A DNA stretch of 64,000 nt from Rhodeus uyekii (lineage: Eukaryota; Chordata; Actinopteri; Cypriniformes; Acheilognathidae), in NCBI GenBank assembly GCA_037043235.1, contig JAWRVZ010000155.1, positions 1,178,001-1,242,000 on the forward strand, in the 5' to 3' direction. Below the pieces are notes generated by a model. The model worked only from the letters and a program-made list of their open reading frames with translations, ran no database searches and was not told where the DNA came from. Shown piece after piece: positions 47,073 through 60,600 of this stretch. The number at the start of each line of letters is the position of its first letter. Positions within the stretch are counted from its first letter, which is position 1. The position numbers and the translations under genes were made by a program.

Positions 47073-50000
47073 TATATATATATACATTTTTTCTTCTTAC
47101 ATTTAATTTTTTTTTTTAATTTTTGTAAAAATTCACAACATTACTGTATTTTTTATTAAATAAATATGGCCTTTAAATAAAATATACTGATTTAAAAAAA
47201 AAAAACTGTAGCATGTGTATATAACAGTTTCTCCAAAATTCCTTGTCAAGACTAGTCTTATCCATAACAATAAACATATATATCAAACATGCATGATTAG
47301 TTTGCTTAAATTAATAACGCTCACTTCATGCTTAGTTCCACATTCCCAACTGAAGCATTGTCAGACGTTTAGAAAATAATAAATAAGTTGCCATGCAATC
47401 AAATCACAACACTTCTCACAGTGTAAATGTGCGGATGATCTGCTAAAATACCAACATCGTCCACAAAAAAAAGTCACTGAAAAGAAAAAAGAAAACTGCT
47501 TTGATAATCACTGTTGGACGTGAAGTACATGAAACGACCTGCTGCAGAATATTTATGTCGTTATCGTGTGAGGTCTTGTTACCCCGCCACCCCCACCCCA
47601 CATTCAAAATTCCCAACCTGAGACGCACATGTGAATGTCTTGGTTTTTGTTGTTGCACATGCTCACTGACATTAAGAATTGCCAAATTCTTTGTTGTCTT
47701 GATGACAGTCGGAGGGTTATAGAAAAGTCCCCCCAAAGCCCATGTGGTTGTGGTTAGATGTAGTTCTGTCAGTCCAGTAATTGCATGTGGAACAATCTCT
47801 CTCGTCATCTCGATAATCAGTAACCAATTCCGTTATCTGATCCATCTAAATATCTCTCAATATCACTCTTGAGCCTGTAAACGATAAGGTGAATTAAACC
47901 AAACAAAAAGTAACGAACACAAACCCTTGAAACCGAGCGAACAACTAAGAAATCAGTCGGAAATCTGCAACGTCTGGCTTCAATATACAGAAGGTGGAGG
48001 AAGTGAAGGTATCTCTAGAAGCATGTTAAGGAGGACTGGCACTGAATCTAACCTGTGTGATGTCTCTCACCCTGACAACCCCGGAAATTACAGAGAACAT
48101 GCCCGTCCATAGGTTGTTATACAGAATTCACGTTTAAGGACGTCCTTTCTTCGCATTATACTCTCTTAACTCAAACCATACTACACCTCTGGCCTCGGGC
48201 CAGATCAACTATGAAGAAAGGGCTTCGACTACTGGAACCCTCAGCAGACTGACGATTTGTACAGTAACGGGAGGTTTTTCCAAGAAAATGTCAAGTGCTT
48301 AGACTGACCATTTGAGCCACTTTATAAAAAGTGACACCTTTACTGCCAAAGGACATAAATGAATGATGGGATGAATGAATGAACACATCCCTGGTTTGTG
48401 AAAAATTAATCCTAGAGGCACTGACCTCTGGAAAAAGGTTTACAAAAACACCAAATCAGCACAAAAAGTTGTTGCTTGGAAACAAATGATTCAGTTAAGC
48501 GGAAAATATATTATATACGTCAACAAGGCGATTTTAACGATAGCTGCAGTTAAAGAATTCTCAGACAAAGAGGTTTTTTCTTTCACATCCAATTTGTTGG
48601 AGAGTCAAAGGCTTATGGGGTATCAGATGACCAAGTTTTTCCCTGTGATTTAGCAAGAAAACAGAGCTCGTACAATTTGCATGTCCTGAAGTGAAAGCAG
48701 TAAGTGACTTCAAGGTTTATTGTCTGACCTGGAAAGTCCATCTGACTGACATAAATATTCAAATTCAGTAGCATATAAGATTAGAATGGTGGTACAAAGT
48801 CAAAATGCACTACAAAAGGGCGGCCTGGCACCCAAACTCTTGAATTTCCAGCTGCTAGCAATAGAAAATGATTACTTCAGGAGCATAAAGCAGAACATTT
48901 CCTTTCGTTTGTTAAAAATTATCATCTCTTCTCCAAATGGGAGAATAAATTAAGAGTTAAAATGACCACAAATTCTGTATAAATCAAGATGGCAAAACAG
49001 AAACGAAATGCTCTGCAAGTAAAATATGCACTGCAAATCCCAAAACAGGCAAATGGTTAACCACCTAAAGGAGGGGGGGAGAAAAAAAAACTGTGGTTTT
49101 GCGGAATCATGTACAATTTCCTATGCGAACCCACATAAACAGTTTCTTTACAATCCATGCTTGACTTCATTACCCACTGCATATCAATCATACAGCTTAA
49201 CATACTTAATGTCTTTCCATAAAAATAAGGAATTAAAATAAACACAATTTAGCTGTGCTGGGAATTTATAACTTTTATGGTGTAATATATATAATTTATG
49301 GTGGATCCTGTATGAAATGTGAAAATCTTCCAGCACCAAAATGATCCAAATGAATTTATTCATAATTCAAATGGTTTAGTGTTTTTTCTTTAAAATAAAT
49401 CCTGTTTTTTACACCCTGTCCAGACTTTACACATGGGTGATGTAGACGCTAAATGTAGTATTCATGTAGTACCCGCTTGTATTCACCTTAAATAATCATT
49501 AGATACACGTTAGTAGTTCCATTAGAACACACTTAACAGGATAAACACACACAGACACACACACACACACACAGTACAAAGCCCTATACATCATCAACCT
49601 GTGTTTCGACCATCCTGTTTTAATTCAGGCCAAAGCTAACATCTGTTTCTCCTTAGGAAGCCAAATCCTCAGTAGTCTGCATTCAAACTATTGGCACCTA
49701 TTCAACACAAGCCCCCCCAAAACCATGGCAGGGGCAAATGAATATTGTCAAAATTACATTTAAAAAGGATAAGAGTGTGGCAAAGACAGAGTGACGCGCA
49801 ATTTTTCATGCAGTCGGAAAGAGCCAAGGGTCTGTCAGTACCGCAGGGGACTGAAACAGATTGCTGGCTATTTTTGGTGATGACTAGACACATCTTCACA
49901 AGGGTTCTGTTACCGTATTGTCCTAAACTGGGACAGAGCCATGGTGGAAAGGTTAACACGTGTTCAGATACACTGAGCTGTGGAGATCAAAATGGATAAC

Positions 50001-50152
50001 ACAATTTACAATTTACAGATCCAGCTTGACTTAAATACAGGTATTTATATGTGACAAGTACGTTTTTTTATGTTTGGATGTACAGTGAAATATGGACATC
50101 ATGACAACATTTAAAACTAAGTACACATTACTGTTTGGGATCAGTAAGAGAC
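47073..50152. other. Unique intronic sequence
   Basis: No exon or known repeat was recognised other than an ACAC tract (49547-49573). The 121-residue frame at 47443-47808 on the minus strand shows no family resemblance. Confidence 0.45.
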
Positions 50153-50801
50153 TTAATGGGTTAAATCAACCAAAAATAAACTCTTTCATTAATTACTCAC
50201 CCTCGTGTTGTTTCAAAACACGTTTGAGCTTCATTCATCTTTGGAACAAAAATGAAGCTCTTTTTGACGAAATCTGAGAGCTTTCTGTCCCGTCATTGAC
50301 AGAAACAAGGTGATTCATTCTCGTGTTACGCTACACGTTTGAGCTTCAGCAAGAACCAATGAGGTTCATTCTCGTGTTACGCATCACGTTTGAGCTTCAG
50401 TAAGAACCAATGAGGTTCATTCTCGTGTTACGCATGACGTTTGAGCTTCAGCAAGAGCCAATGAGGTTCATTCTCGTGTTACGCAGCACGTTTGAGCTTC
50501 CTCAGGAACCAATGAGATTCATTCTCGTGTTACGCAGCACGTTTGAGCTTTTGCAAGAGGTTTGCTCTTGTGTGTCAAGCAGGTTTGGTTGAGCTTCTGT
50601 TTACATCAATGTTTATATGTGGCCTAAATTCATATGGATTTATGAACTTTTTGAAGTGCCAAAGTGGTAGTTTCGTAGCGGTAAATGGAGGGACAGAAAG
50701 CTCTCAGATTTCCTAAAAAAGATCTTCATTTGTGTTCCAAAGATGAAGTCGCACAGCTTTATTAACGTCATGAGGGTGAGTAAATTAAACTATCCCTTTA
50801 A
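50153..50801. mobile_element. TTAA-flanked MITE with internal tandem array
   Basis: Left TTAATGGGTTAAATCAACC and right AAACTATCCCTTTAA are degenerate inverted ends of the GGGATAGTTCACCC family with long imperfect inner arms (CTGAGAGCTTTCTGTCCC near 50273 against GGGACAGAAAGCTCTCAG near 50690). The central loop is a 51-bp tandem array. Confidence 0.8.
50307..50561. repeat. 51-bp minisatellite, five copies
   Basis: Units begin at about 50307, 50358, 50409, 50460 and 50511 with the core TTCATTCTCGTGTTACGC then CACGTTTGAGCTT. The period is a multiple of three, so one frame runs open as repeats of MRFILVLR, which is not a gene. Confidence 0.93.
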
Positions 50802-53800
50802 GAGCTGTTTACAGCTCACAAACAAAGTGATTTTCGGGTAAATGGTCAATTAACATCCAAAGAAAGCCATTTACAACATACACAATGATTGAGCAGCCAA
50901 GTAATAAAATCAATATTTTTCTTAAGTTAGAAGTATAGCTTATGCAAGCAGCGCACACATATTTGATCAAACAGGACGTTTCAGTCATGCTTCTACAAGT
51001 GAACTAAACACCCTATCATAGCATTGTGCAAATGAGACTAGTTTATAGAAACATATGCCATAACAGCAAATAATGAGCAAGAAAAGAATCATCTATGATT
51101 AATACAAGCTTGGGATTTTGAGGTAAACATGTAGACAGGATAAGTGGAAAAGCCAAGCCAAAACCTTGAGGCTAATCCACAGCAAAGAGGGACACAGATC
51201 AAACTCATCATTTGTTGGCAAGTATGTAAACGTTTTTTAGCTACCAACAAGCTCTTTCACATTCTATTTGACCTGATCGCTAAAACACATGGATTACAAG
51301 TCGTTTCAGTGCCCAGATAACAGGTCTGGACAGCTAGTATTAAGTCTGACATAAAATACTATAATGATTCTAATGCCCGAATATACAATTGTGCTGTTTT
51401 TGTGCCAATTTACTTCATCTTTATGTATCATCTACCATGTCTGCCATTAACAAAGAACACCTAAAACATTACTAATAAAATGTATAGCTAGTCATCTTAA
51501 AGTAATTAGATTTATATTGACAGCCCCAAACAAAGATGCAAAGAGAGATATTTATCCAAGCCTAAACACGTTAAATCCCCTTTGGTTGAAGGTCTGTTTT
51601 TCTTTAAGCTCTTCTGTGTTGGTAGTTTTTGTAGTGCTGAAACCTGACCTCAGAAGAGGAATCCAATTGGAACTAAAGCACTTATAAAAGGATCATGAAG
51701 GTCATTACTATCACTTGGATAAAACAATCCTGGCATGTAATGTAACAACCATGCCAGCCCCATTCAATGTAATGAACAGTAAATAATGATAATGCTATGA
51801 AAACAGACTCAAGGCTAAGATAAATCGAGACATCACAAGTCCAGAAAAAAATAATAATAAAGGATAATTTTAAAAAAAGTTCATTTGGTGTCAATTATAG
51901 GAGGCAATTTTGAGGCAACTTCATGGCAGTCTTAAAATTCCATCGCTTATCAACTAATTTGAGATATTTCTGCAAACCAACATTACAGGGTTGACTATTG
52001 TTGGTCCTGGAATTCATTTTTAAAAGTGTCATTTTTTATGTGTCATTTTCATATCACTGAGAGACACAAAGGCACCAGTTTCACAGAATGACTTATGTGT
52101 CCTAAAGAGGGCACTTCATAGATGCATTTCAATCTAAGAGGATGACCTTTCACTGTAATACACTTCAATGGCCTTGTGTATTACCCTGGTAAATCCTGCC
52201 ACAAATAAGATTCTTAAAGCTTAGCACTCAAACAGAGACCATCAGGAAGGAAGGACAATCCACAGAGAACTTTACAAGGAAAAAAGGGATTAATAAGCTC
52301 TCCAAATAGTTTGTCGAGTCCTCGGTTCTCATAAATAACAGCACTAAATTTTAACTCATTATATAACATTAAAATGTAAGTTAATTTTGCCTGGGGAGAG
52401 CAGAACGACATTAGGAAAAGGACTGGAAAACTACTCCACAACTCTATAAATACTGTAACCTTCCAAGAACTTTTCCCTTCAGTAATAATCACAAATAAGA
52501 AGAAGCGAAATTAACTCAATATTGCTTTGTAAAAAGTCACGCAATGGTATAGTACTGCAAATAAAATAAGACTGCAGGCCTATAAGCTTTGGTTTATGGC
52601 TGCCTCTGAGAACGAGAATTCTTACCAAGCCTGCTCATGATGATATATGAGACTTAACAGATATATATGACATTTATTGCGCTTGTTTGCCAATGCTCTG
52701 GCATATCACAAGATATCCTGCTGTGATACTCCTATACCAACAATTCTGCATTACATATCATGGGCCTAAGAAGATTGCCAGTGCTATCCGCTGGTTGAGA
52801 TTTAAGACTGCCATATACAATGCATATTAAACCCATTCATTTTGTTTCACTTTAGAGCCACCCATCAAATGTTATATTCATCCAAACTCTCTAAATGAAG
52901 AACCGCTCACGTTGGCTTTGCCTCTGGCTCTTTCTGGGTGGAAAACATAAGTAATTAAATTCAGAGAACATCAATCACTGCTTCTATGTCTCAAATAACT
53001 GCTGCTTGACATCATCTGAAATGAGTTGAACAACATGGCAAAGAATGTGTTATGCAGAAATGTCATTTTTAATTTACAAATTGTCAATAAATCCGGTAGA
53101 TATTTCTAGATAAAAGCATATTACGTCTTCCTATCCTTCATAACTTCAACAACATGCTTTATTAACATGGCTAACTCAATAAAAATAGCTGGACAAATGA
53201 CTCTGGGGAGGGAAGGACTATATAATTTTTCTGTTTCTCTAAACACTGGAGAGAAATTACTGAAGATCATCCAAAGGAAACAAGGAATATTTCACTTATT
53301 TACAGCTCCAAAAAAAGACACTTCAATTCTTTACAGTGTGAGGAGAATGGGTTCATCCAGAAATCGAACAGCATTATATGGTTTCACAATCTACAGCTTA
53401 TGCAATGATTTTATCGTAGCACAAACACTGGAATCGTATATACAATTTCCTTTTCTGACTGACTGTCATTTCCGGACAGCTGAAAGCATAAATGTCCGGT
53501 TGCTCTGGTGACACTTACAAAGTGTTTTAGTTATCTGGCTCCGCTCTGCATTTTTTTCTCAAAGACTGACATGAGAACAATAAGAAAACTACATTAATGG
53601 CAGATATCAATCTTCACCCAATGTAATTGCTTACAGGTGGATCAAAACACTTGCCAAGTCTGAAATCAAATGGCTTATTTGGAAGACTGGTGCTTCGTGT
53701 GTGTGTATGAATGGACACAACAGTGTTTTATTAAAAGGTAGGGTACAGATGTGCTAGCTGTGATATTATGAAATGTCTACACTCGTGATTATTATCATTA

Positions 53801-53821
53801 CACACTGCCCAGCCGCTGTTT
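50802..53821. other. Unique intronic sequence
   Basis: No exon, RNA gene or known transposon recognised. Confidence 0.45.
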
Positions 53822-54201
53822 GGATCTAATGGCAAATGCTTAAGGGTCTATGATTGGCTCATTATTGCAGTGATTATTATGTTTCTAGGATGTTATATTT
53901 TTGGCAACAGTTCTTCTAACCCTAATTGATGGAGTGTGTAGCAATGTCAAGATTCATCACTTCTCCAGAAATTTTTAATCAAGATCTTGATTTGACAATG
54001 CAAGAGTCAAGGAAACACAGTGAATTTAAGGTCTGGAGAGGTGATGAATCTTGACATTGTCATCCTGGAATTTGGCCATTATGTACAAAGCTACACACTC
54101 CATCGATCAGGGTTAGAAGAACTGTTGCCAAACATACAACATCCTAGAAACATAATAACAGCGATCCAATCATAAACTCTTAAGCATTTGCCTATTTAGA
54201 T
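53822..54201. mobile_element. Foldback-type element with long inverted arms
   Basis: Bases 53822-53969 and 54032-54201 are inverted copies with few mismatches, for example GGCAAATGCTTAAG against CTTAAGCATTTGCC and GGCAACAGTTCTTCTAACCC against its inverse. The right arm carries about 36 extra bases (near 54057-54092). The loop contains the perfect 16-bp palindrome AATCAAGATCTTGATT at 53977-53992. No coding capacity. Confidence 0.88.
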
Positions 54202-54213
54202 TAAAGCATTTTA

Positions 54214-54940
54214 CAGTAATTCCTCGCCACTTTGCGTTTCAAGTTTCGCGGCCTCAGTGCATCGCAATTTTTCAAAAATATTCATTGAAAAATAAAAATT
54301 CCCAAAAATACCGCCATATCAGCAGCCGTACTGCGGAAAGCAGCGTTGCTTCATCGTGATGCGAGAGAAACGGTTTCCCAGGATGCCAGACAAAGAGAGA
54401 AACTCTCTCAGAGGCTTTGTACACACATGGGCGCTCAGATAAGACACATGTTTGGTTCCCGGCGCGAAATCGCCCAATGAGAGCACGAGTGGAGTGGGAG
54501 CCTCTTTGCCTCTCTCAGAAGCAAATGTTGACGATCCAGCTCCGATATCTGATGATGAGGCGCTTCCCGAACTGATTTAAAGGCCTCATTATACCAGTGC
54601 AGTAACACCTTCATCATCATCATCATCATCACATTCATCGAACCGCACAGGTCTGTCATCGTCGTCATTACTGGAGACAAGTCTCAAGATACTACTGTCA
54701 TTGATGAGTGTAGAGCACCATAATACGTATCGTATGAGAGAGTAAATGTATAATATTAAGGTTTTATAATTAAATGGACAATTAAAATAAATTTAAAGTA
54801 TAAATATACATATTTTAAACATTCTGGTACCTACACACATATATACAGAAATTCCTAGGGGGACCAATCCTACTTCACGGATTTTCAACTATCGCGGGGG
54901 GTTGCAGTCTACATTAACCGCGATAAACGAGGGATTACTG
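54214..54940 (-). mobile_element. Tigger/pogo-like element copy B
   Basis: The ends CAGTAATTCCTCGCCAC and TAAACGAGGGATTACTG are inverted, with TA at 54212-54213 and 54941-54942. The 727-bp element is non-autonomous. It is the intact counterpart of copy A at 46421-47072 in the opposite direction. Confidence 0.85.
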
Positions 54941-54942
54941 TA

Positions 54943-57469
54943 TTGTTAAAAATGTGACATTGGTCTATAGATGAGGTTAAAAATTAATCCTTGGTATTCA
55001 TATTGGTGACGTTTCACACTGTAGATTCCGAAACCCTGGGTATTTGCAGTCCTTATTGGCATATTAATGGTGCCAGTGTCACTGACTGGACAAACGCAGC
55101 ATGTAACCGGTTTACATAAAGGCTCTCGCATTGCACGTCCTCATATTACACATTGCTGACAGTAATATCTAGGTTTTTCTAAATGACTATGAAGGGTAAG
55201 AATGAAGTGGTCTCTTCTTCATTTTGTTGAATTTTCCACCACTATTTGACATTTTCTTTTCATACGCAGAAACAGCCATTTATATACATCACGCAGTGTT
55301 GTGCAAAGCATGTGAATATAATTGGTTGTCAGTTGCTAAACATCTATCTGTAACATTCTAACACCGCATCGTTTCACACTGTACAAGTTTGGCACCGCAA
55401 TTCAGCGTTAACACCAGTGCTAACCCCCTTTTAAATTACAAGTGTGAAAAGTTTCTTTATTCTGTTGAATGTAGGGTTAAGAAAGATGTAACCAGAGGTT
55501 AAACGAAGTGTGAACAGCCCTTTAGACTACAAGACATTCAGGGTTCTAACCAGCCCTAATATAACTTTTGATTTTAATAAGCCACAATTGCTGTAGATCA
55601 ACAGTGGGAAAACATTTGTTTGCCTTTTGATTTGTGATTTCACTGGACCAGGCAATGAACCGCTAAACAGCAAAAGGGAGGTAGAGTCCACAGCTGTGTG
55701 TGTGGTAGAAAACATGGCCGCTCTACGCCGCTGTTGACAACTGCAACAATATCTCAGCAAACGTATTACAACATTCAGTCAGATCAACAACATTCACTCA
55801 TTAGACATACTTCAGCTATATTAGATACATCATCGTCTCAAGATATGTCAAAGTGCTTGGAACAAGATGCCAGTGTCCCGATTGTAAATGATGCCTATGT
55901 TTAACATTAAAAAGGATGAAAAACAGAGATGGGGTGGATAGAAAGATATAATGATGCACAATCAGCAAACGTGAACGAGAGCAAGACCAGTTCGAGGCAA
56001 TTCATACATCACTGAGGAATGCAACACAACAAAAACAACACGTCCTCTCCCCTGCGCGCCTGCCAAGATATCCCAAACAGCACTGCAGACTCCCTGTTGC
56101 TCAACTGTGCTCTCAGATTGTGCCGAAAAGATGTCTGCTTTTTTCAGTCAACTACTGGGAAAAAAGGGGCCTTAAACGATGAGTTTCCCGGATTTCTCTA
56201 ACACCAGGATGAAGAGAGCATGCTACATTCGCTTTAGCCAAGAGGTTTCTCAATGAGCAGAGGTAATGAGTTATTCATCCTAAACGACTGGCAGATCTTA
56301 CCCAGTCCTGCCAACAATGTCTTTGAGGGTTGAGATTCACACGCGGCTAGAAATAACAAACCCAACCTACACCAAGGGCATTTCAAGTGATGGAGCAAGC
56401 TGAATTTATAAAAGTGCACCCATTATGCTTTTTTGAATATTACCTTTCATGCAGTGTGTAATATAGCCATTTGTGAATTTAAAAGGTCTGCAAAGTTTTA
56501 AAGATCAAAGCGCACAACAAATGTATTGTCTCCTAAAAGAAAGAACAGATTTCAAACTGTTGAAACGAATCATCGGTAATTCAGCCTCGCTTCCTGTTTC
56601 ATGCAGACATAATGTAGAAAATTTGCATAATGCCAGCCTAAGGGCTTTATTGATTGCTGGCGAACAATGTCTACCTTGATCCGCCCTCAAACACTGTAGT
56701 TTGCTTCCTGTTGTCGTGAAGATGCTGTTTTCAGCGCTGCGATTGCACTTTGCATGCACTTCAAAAAGATAAGGACTCGCATTGGAAGTGATATAGGAAA
56801 GAAAAAAAAACTTGACACTGACACATTGCTGTTCATAGTTAGAGCTGAATTTCAGATATGGTAATGAGCGTTTCATTTCCGACGTACGACAAGCGGTAAA
56901 CCAAGCATAACAGACTGTCTGACCAATCAGAGCAGAGCACAGCCTCTTCGAAAGGAGGGGTTTAGACAATGAATTTTCAAACTAACAGTTTTCAGACTCT
57001 TTGAGAAATGCGGTTATGTGCGATAAAATTAAATAGTTTTTTGACCTTTGATGATGTAAATCTACTGTAGGAGATACAAACTTTTAAAATAGCATAATAG
57101 TTTCTTTAAAAGAAACCTTTAACATAACATAATAGGGGCACTTAAAGAAAAACAAGTCCTTAGAAAAGGTAGGGTTCAACTAGACAATTCAATCTGAATC
57201 AGATGAATTCAGTTGCGCCTGTTCAACAAGTTTTCCCTTCACAAAGTATATAATAAGTGAACGAAGGCATAGATGTGACAAGATGTTCACACAGATTTGT
57301 GAGCTGTGTAAGCTATGAAACAAGTGTTTATTAAACTTACTCCAAAATTGAAAGTGAGGTAATTGGAGGGTTAGCATAGTGGCAACTGACTTCTATAAAC
57401 AATTTTTTTTTTTTTTACTGTACCCTTTACACTACTCAAGTGTATAGTTTAAAAAAAATAATACATTAT
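54943..57469. other. Intronic sequence with a possible unclassified repeat
   Basis: 55005-55515 contains GTTTCACACTGTAGATTCC, TTTCACACTGTACAAGTTTG and ACAAGTGTGAAA...AAGTGTGAACAGCCC, repeated TTTCACAC/GTGTGAA motifs that suggest an old MITE. No exon was seen. Confidence 0.4.
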
Positions 57470-57640
57470 ATTACTGTTTAGAAGTTTTGGGTCAGTAAGA
57501 TGCAAGAATGCAAGAATGCTTCAAATTGATTAAAAAAAAAAGCAATAATGCATTGATAATGTTACAAAATACTTATTTTTCAAATCAGTGCTGTTCTTTG
57601 AAACATTCTAATAATCAAAGAATAGGTGAAAATTTCTGTT
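57470..57640 (+). repeat. Degenerate fragment, probably the abundant dispersed repeat
   Basis: GTTTAGAAGTTTTGGGTCAGTAAG and a TGCTGTTCTTTGAAACATTC-type end match the family borders loosely. Confidence 0.4.
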
Positions 57641-60600
57641 AATATTAACGTGAGCATTATCTACTTGAAATGGGTAATTGGAACTGGTAAAATGACAACA
57701 TGACTTACTGGATTTACCACAGGAGGCCCCAATTATTTAGGCTGTTGCCCTTTGGCCTTCTAAATTGCACAGGCAAACCATTACCGGGCTAACCATGCGT
57801 ATGTATCATTTTGACTAGTGAGACAAAACAGACCACCATTGAACACTAATTACAGCAAAAAGAACAGCGATTATTAGCCAAAATATGTAAAACTGTGGTC
57901 AGGTAATTAACCTCTGTAAATGCACGACAGCGAGAGGGATGGCCATCATTTGTATGTGACACCACAATGTCATGTCACAATAGCACAGTATAACTTTGAT
58001 CAGTTATGAGGTTCATTTCTGAAATAGGATTTAAATCCAGTCCAGCATATTTAAAAAACAAGGATGATTTTTTTATACCTTAATACAGTAGTTCATGTAG
58101 CCATTCAATTTCTGAGAGAATCTGCAAGATAATCTTTATAAAAGCTACAGCTAATGATCAATTTTTATTAACGTTTTCATTAGATACATAAGACAGCATG
58201 AGCAAACCTGTCTGAAGTTGAGCAGTTTGTTTAGATGTCTATGGGGCGTTTGAATTTTCACCTCCGATAATTTCTTCAAGACTGATATTTCCAAAGAGCG
58301 CTCACGCTCATCTGAATTCATAGCTTACAGCTGTGTACACACTCCAATGCGGCATCATCAACCAGACCAGGGTTGAAAAAAACAGCGTCATGACACGATG
58401 TGGAAAGCAAAGAGAGAACGTTTTCAAAAGAAATTGCTAGAAAACAAACACCTTTTTCCACTGCCACTATTTTCATCCGAATTATCACAGAATCCATCAG
58501 GGACTTGTGTAAATTCCAGAGGTTGTTGGGTAATGCATTCAGTTTTCTTCATGCTTTGACTAGCTTGGCTCAACTGATCCCAAACAAACTCTGGCCACGT
58601 CCCAACTAGAATCACTCGATCTAACGTTTTCTTGAGCTTTGGCTGCAAGCACGCTGAAAACACTTTTCAGGCGACATTCATTAACTTTTGGGTTTTTGGA
58701 GAGGAGAATGAAGGTCATCCCTGTCGTAAATACCGGCCATTTGAAAAGCCTATAAATCAGCTTGAGTGGTGTTGACTCGGTGGTCAGTGGTCCATTTGAT
58801 TTAAGCATCTACACAACTCATGACTCATTTGTGCTTTTAAAAGATACATATTCAGTGTAACCCCTGGATGAAATCATTGTGGCTATAAAAAAAAAAATCC
58901 CATAACATTGAGAGAAGGAATTCGTATGATGTTCAGAAAAACAATACCACAAAGAAAAGACGGGTACATTGACCATGATCTGATCTGCTGCCATTAATTC
59001 CCACAGACATCGTAAAGACACAACAGAAAACAATGCAACGGATTTCCTGTTAAATCACCCTTTTCGTTTCCAGGGTCAAAAACTCCAATATCCGATTCCC
59101 TGGAATTTCAAAAGCTGGTGGTCAAACGGTTTGTTTGACAGCGCGTTCGACCTGATGAGCACTTTGAGCTGAATGATGAAGACTTTCACTGATATGAACC
59201 ATCTGGTCTACTTAACCAAGCAGGGTATTAATCACTGTAAAATTGTCATGAAATGAAATCGAGTGATTCACCTCAATTACTTCCAGCTTGTGTCCTCTGA
59301 ATATTAAAGGGGAGGACAAAACCTTTATAAACTGTTTGTAGGAAATAAATCATACTAAAATATTTTCCTCAAATATTATGCAGCAGAGGTCTCTTCAGCC
59401 TGCACATGTGTTCATGCTCATAATTAATTTAGTTTAGATACACTGTTCCTGATGAAATATGAACACTGGCAAAGTCTAAATCAATTAAAAGAGATGGATT
59501 TTAAAAATGAAATAACAATAACAATTTCAAAATACCTTGCAAGAGCTTCTCTAACATCATCAGCTTCTCAAACAAAAGACGTCAGTTGAATTATTGAGAA
59601 AAATCAACAAAAAACAAGCAAGCGAAATGTTATCTTTATCGCTGCTACACTTTTCTCTTCATCACTCTCTTCCAATCACAGCTCGTCTATGGAACTTAAA
59701 AAAAATTGAAAAACAACAAAAGACGAATATATTGGAGATAATAAACCATAAATCTGCAGTAAATAAAAAAGACAATATCCAAATTCAATACCCCAGACAC
59801 ACACACACACACAAAGGACACTTCCTTGCCACATGGTACATTTGAAGGAAAAATATTACCAGGTGTTTATTACCGCTTTGTGAGGGACAATCTCATTTCG
59901 TAATTATGGGTTCATGTCGTTTTGGGATGTGGGATTGTGTTCTCCAACAATGAAAGATAGGGAGGAGAAGGAACAGTAGGAATGTTTTGGAAGACCTTCA
60001 ACCTTTGGCTTTAAGTTTCAAATCTTATAGTACTTGAACAATCAGTCCTGGAGCTGTTCGGCGGTAGGTAACCAGTACCCTTGTGAAGCCATGTTGCAGG
60101 TTTTCATTTACTGTGCATATACCAGACACATCTGTATCTGCTCAAAAGAGCTTTTGGACACGTCTGGGTTGAAAAAAAAAACCCAATATGATCTTGTTTC
60201 TTTTAATGGACACTTTTGGAAATAAACTCCATAGACACCGGTGGATATTAAAGATGAACTAGAGGGGTGAGAAAAGACATGCGACTGAACTCTAGAGGCT
60301 TCCCAGTTTGTATAAAGGTTTGGCAGATAATTAAAAAGCTTTCAGCTGGCGATGAACAAGTGCTTGTGGTCAGATGAACTTTATGTTTAAGTTCATGGCT
60401 GGTTTTCTGTTCTAGAGGGGATAGTGAGAGGAAAAAACAGAGAGTTTATATGATATGGCCTTTGTCTGTTTGGTTCACTTTGCCTTTTGCCCTGGAACTC
60501 TTCTACTTCAGAGTGCAAAAACAGGCCTAAAACCACCAGAAATATTTGGAAGAATAACCAACATCTCCAGTCTGTTCGGATCCATTCTGATCTTGCTTCA

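Noticed and set aside
47443..47808. Minus-strand frame with IKTTKNLAIL, briefly reminiscent of the KIATTKYPC segment of ccbe1
   Set aside because: The cysteines and flanking residues do not fit and there are no suitable splice sites.
50410..50592. Open frame of MRFILVLR repeats
   Set aside because: Product of the 51-bp minisatellite whose period is a multiple of three.
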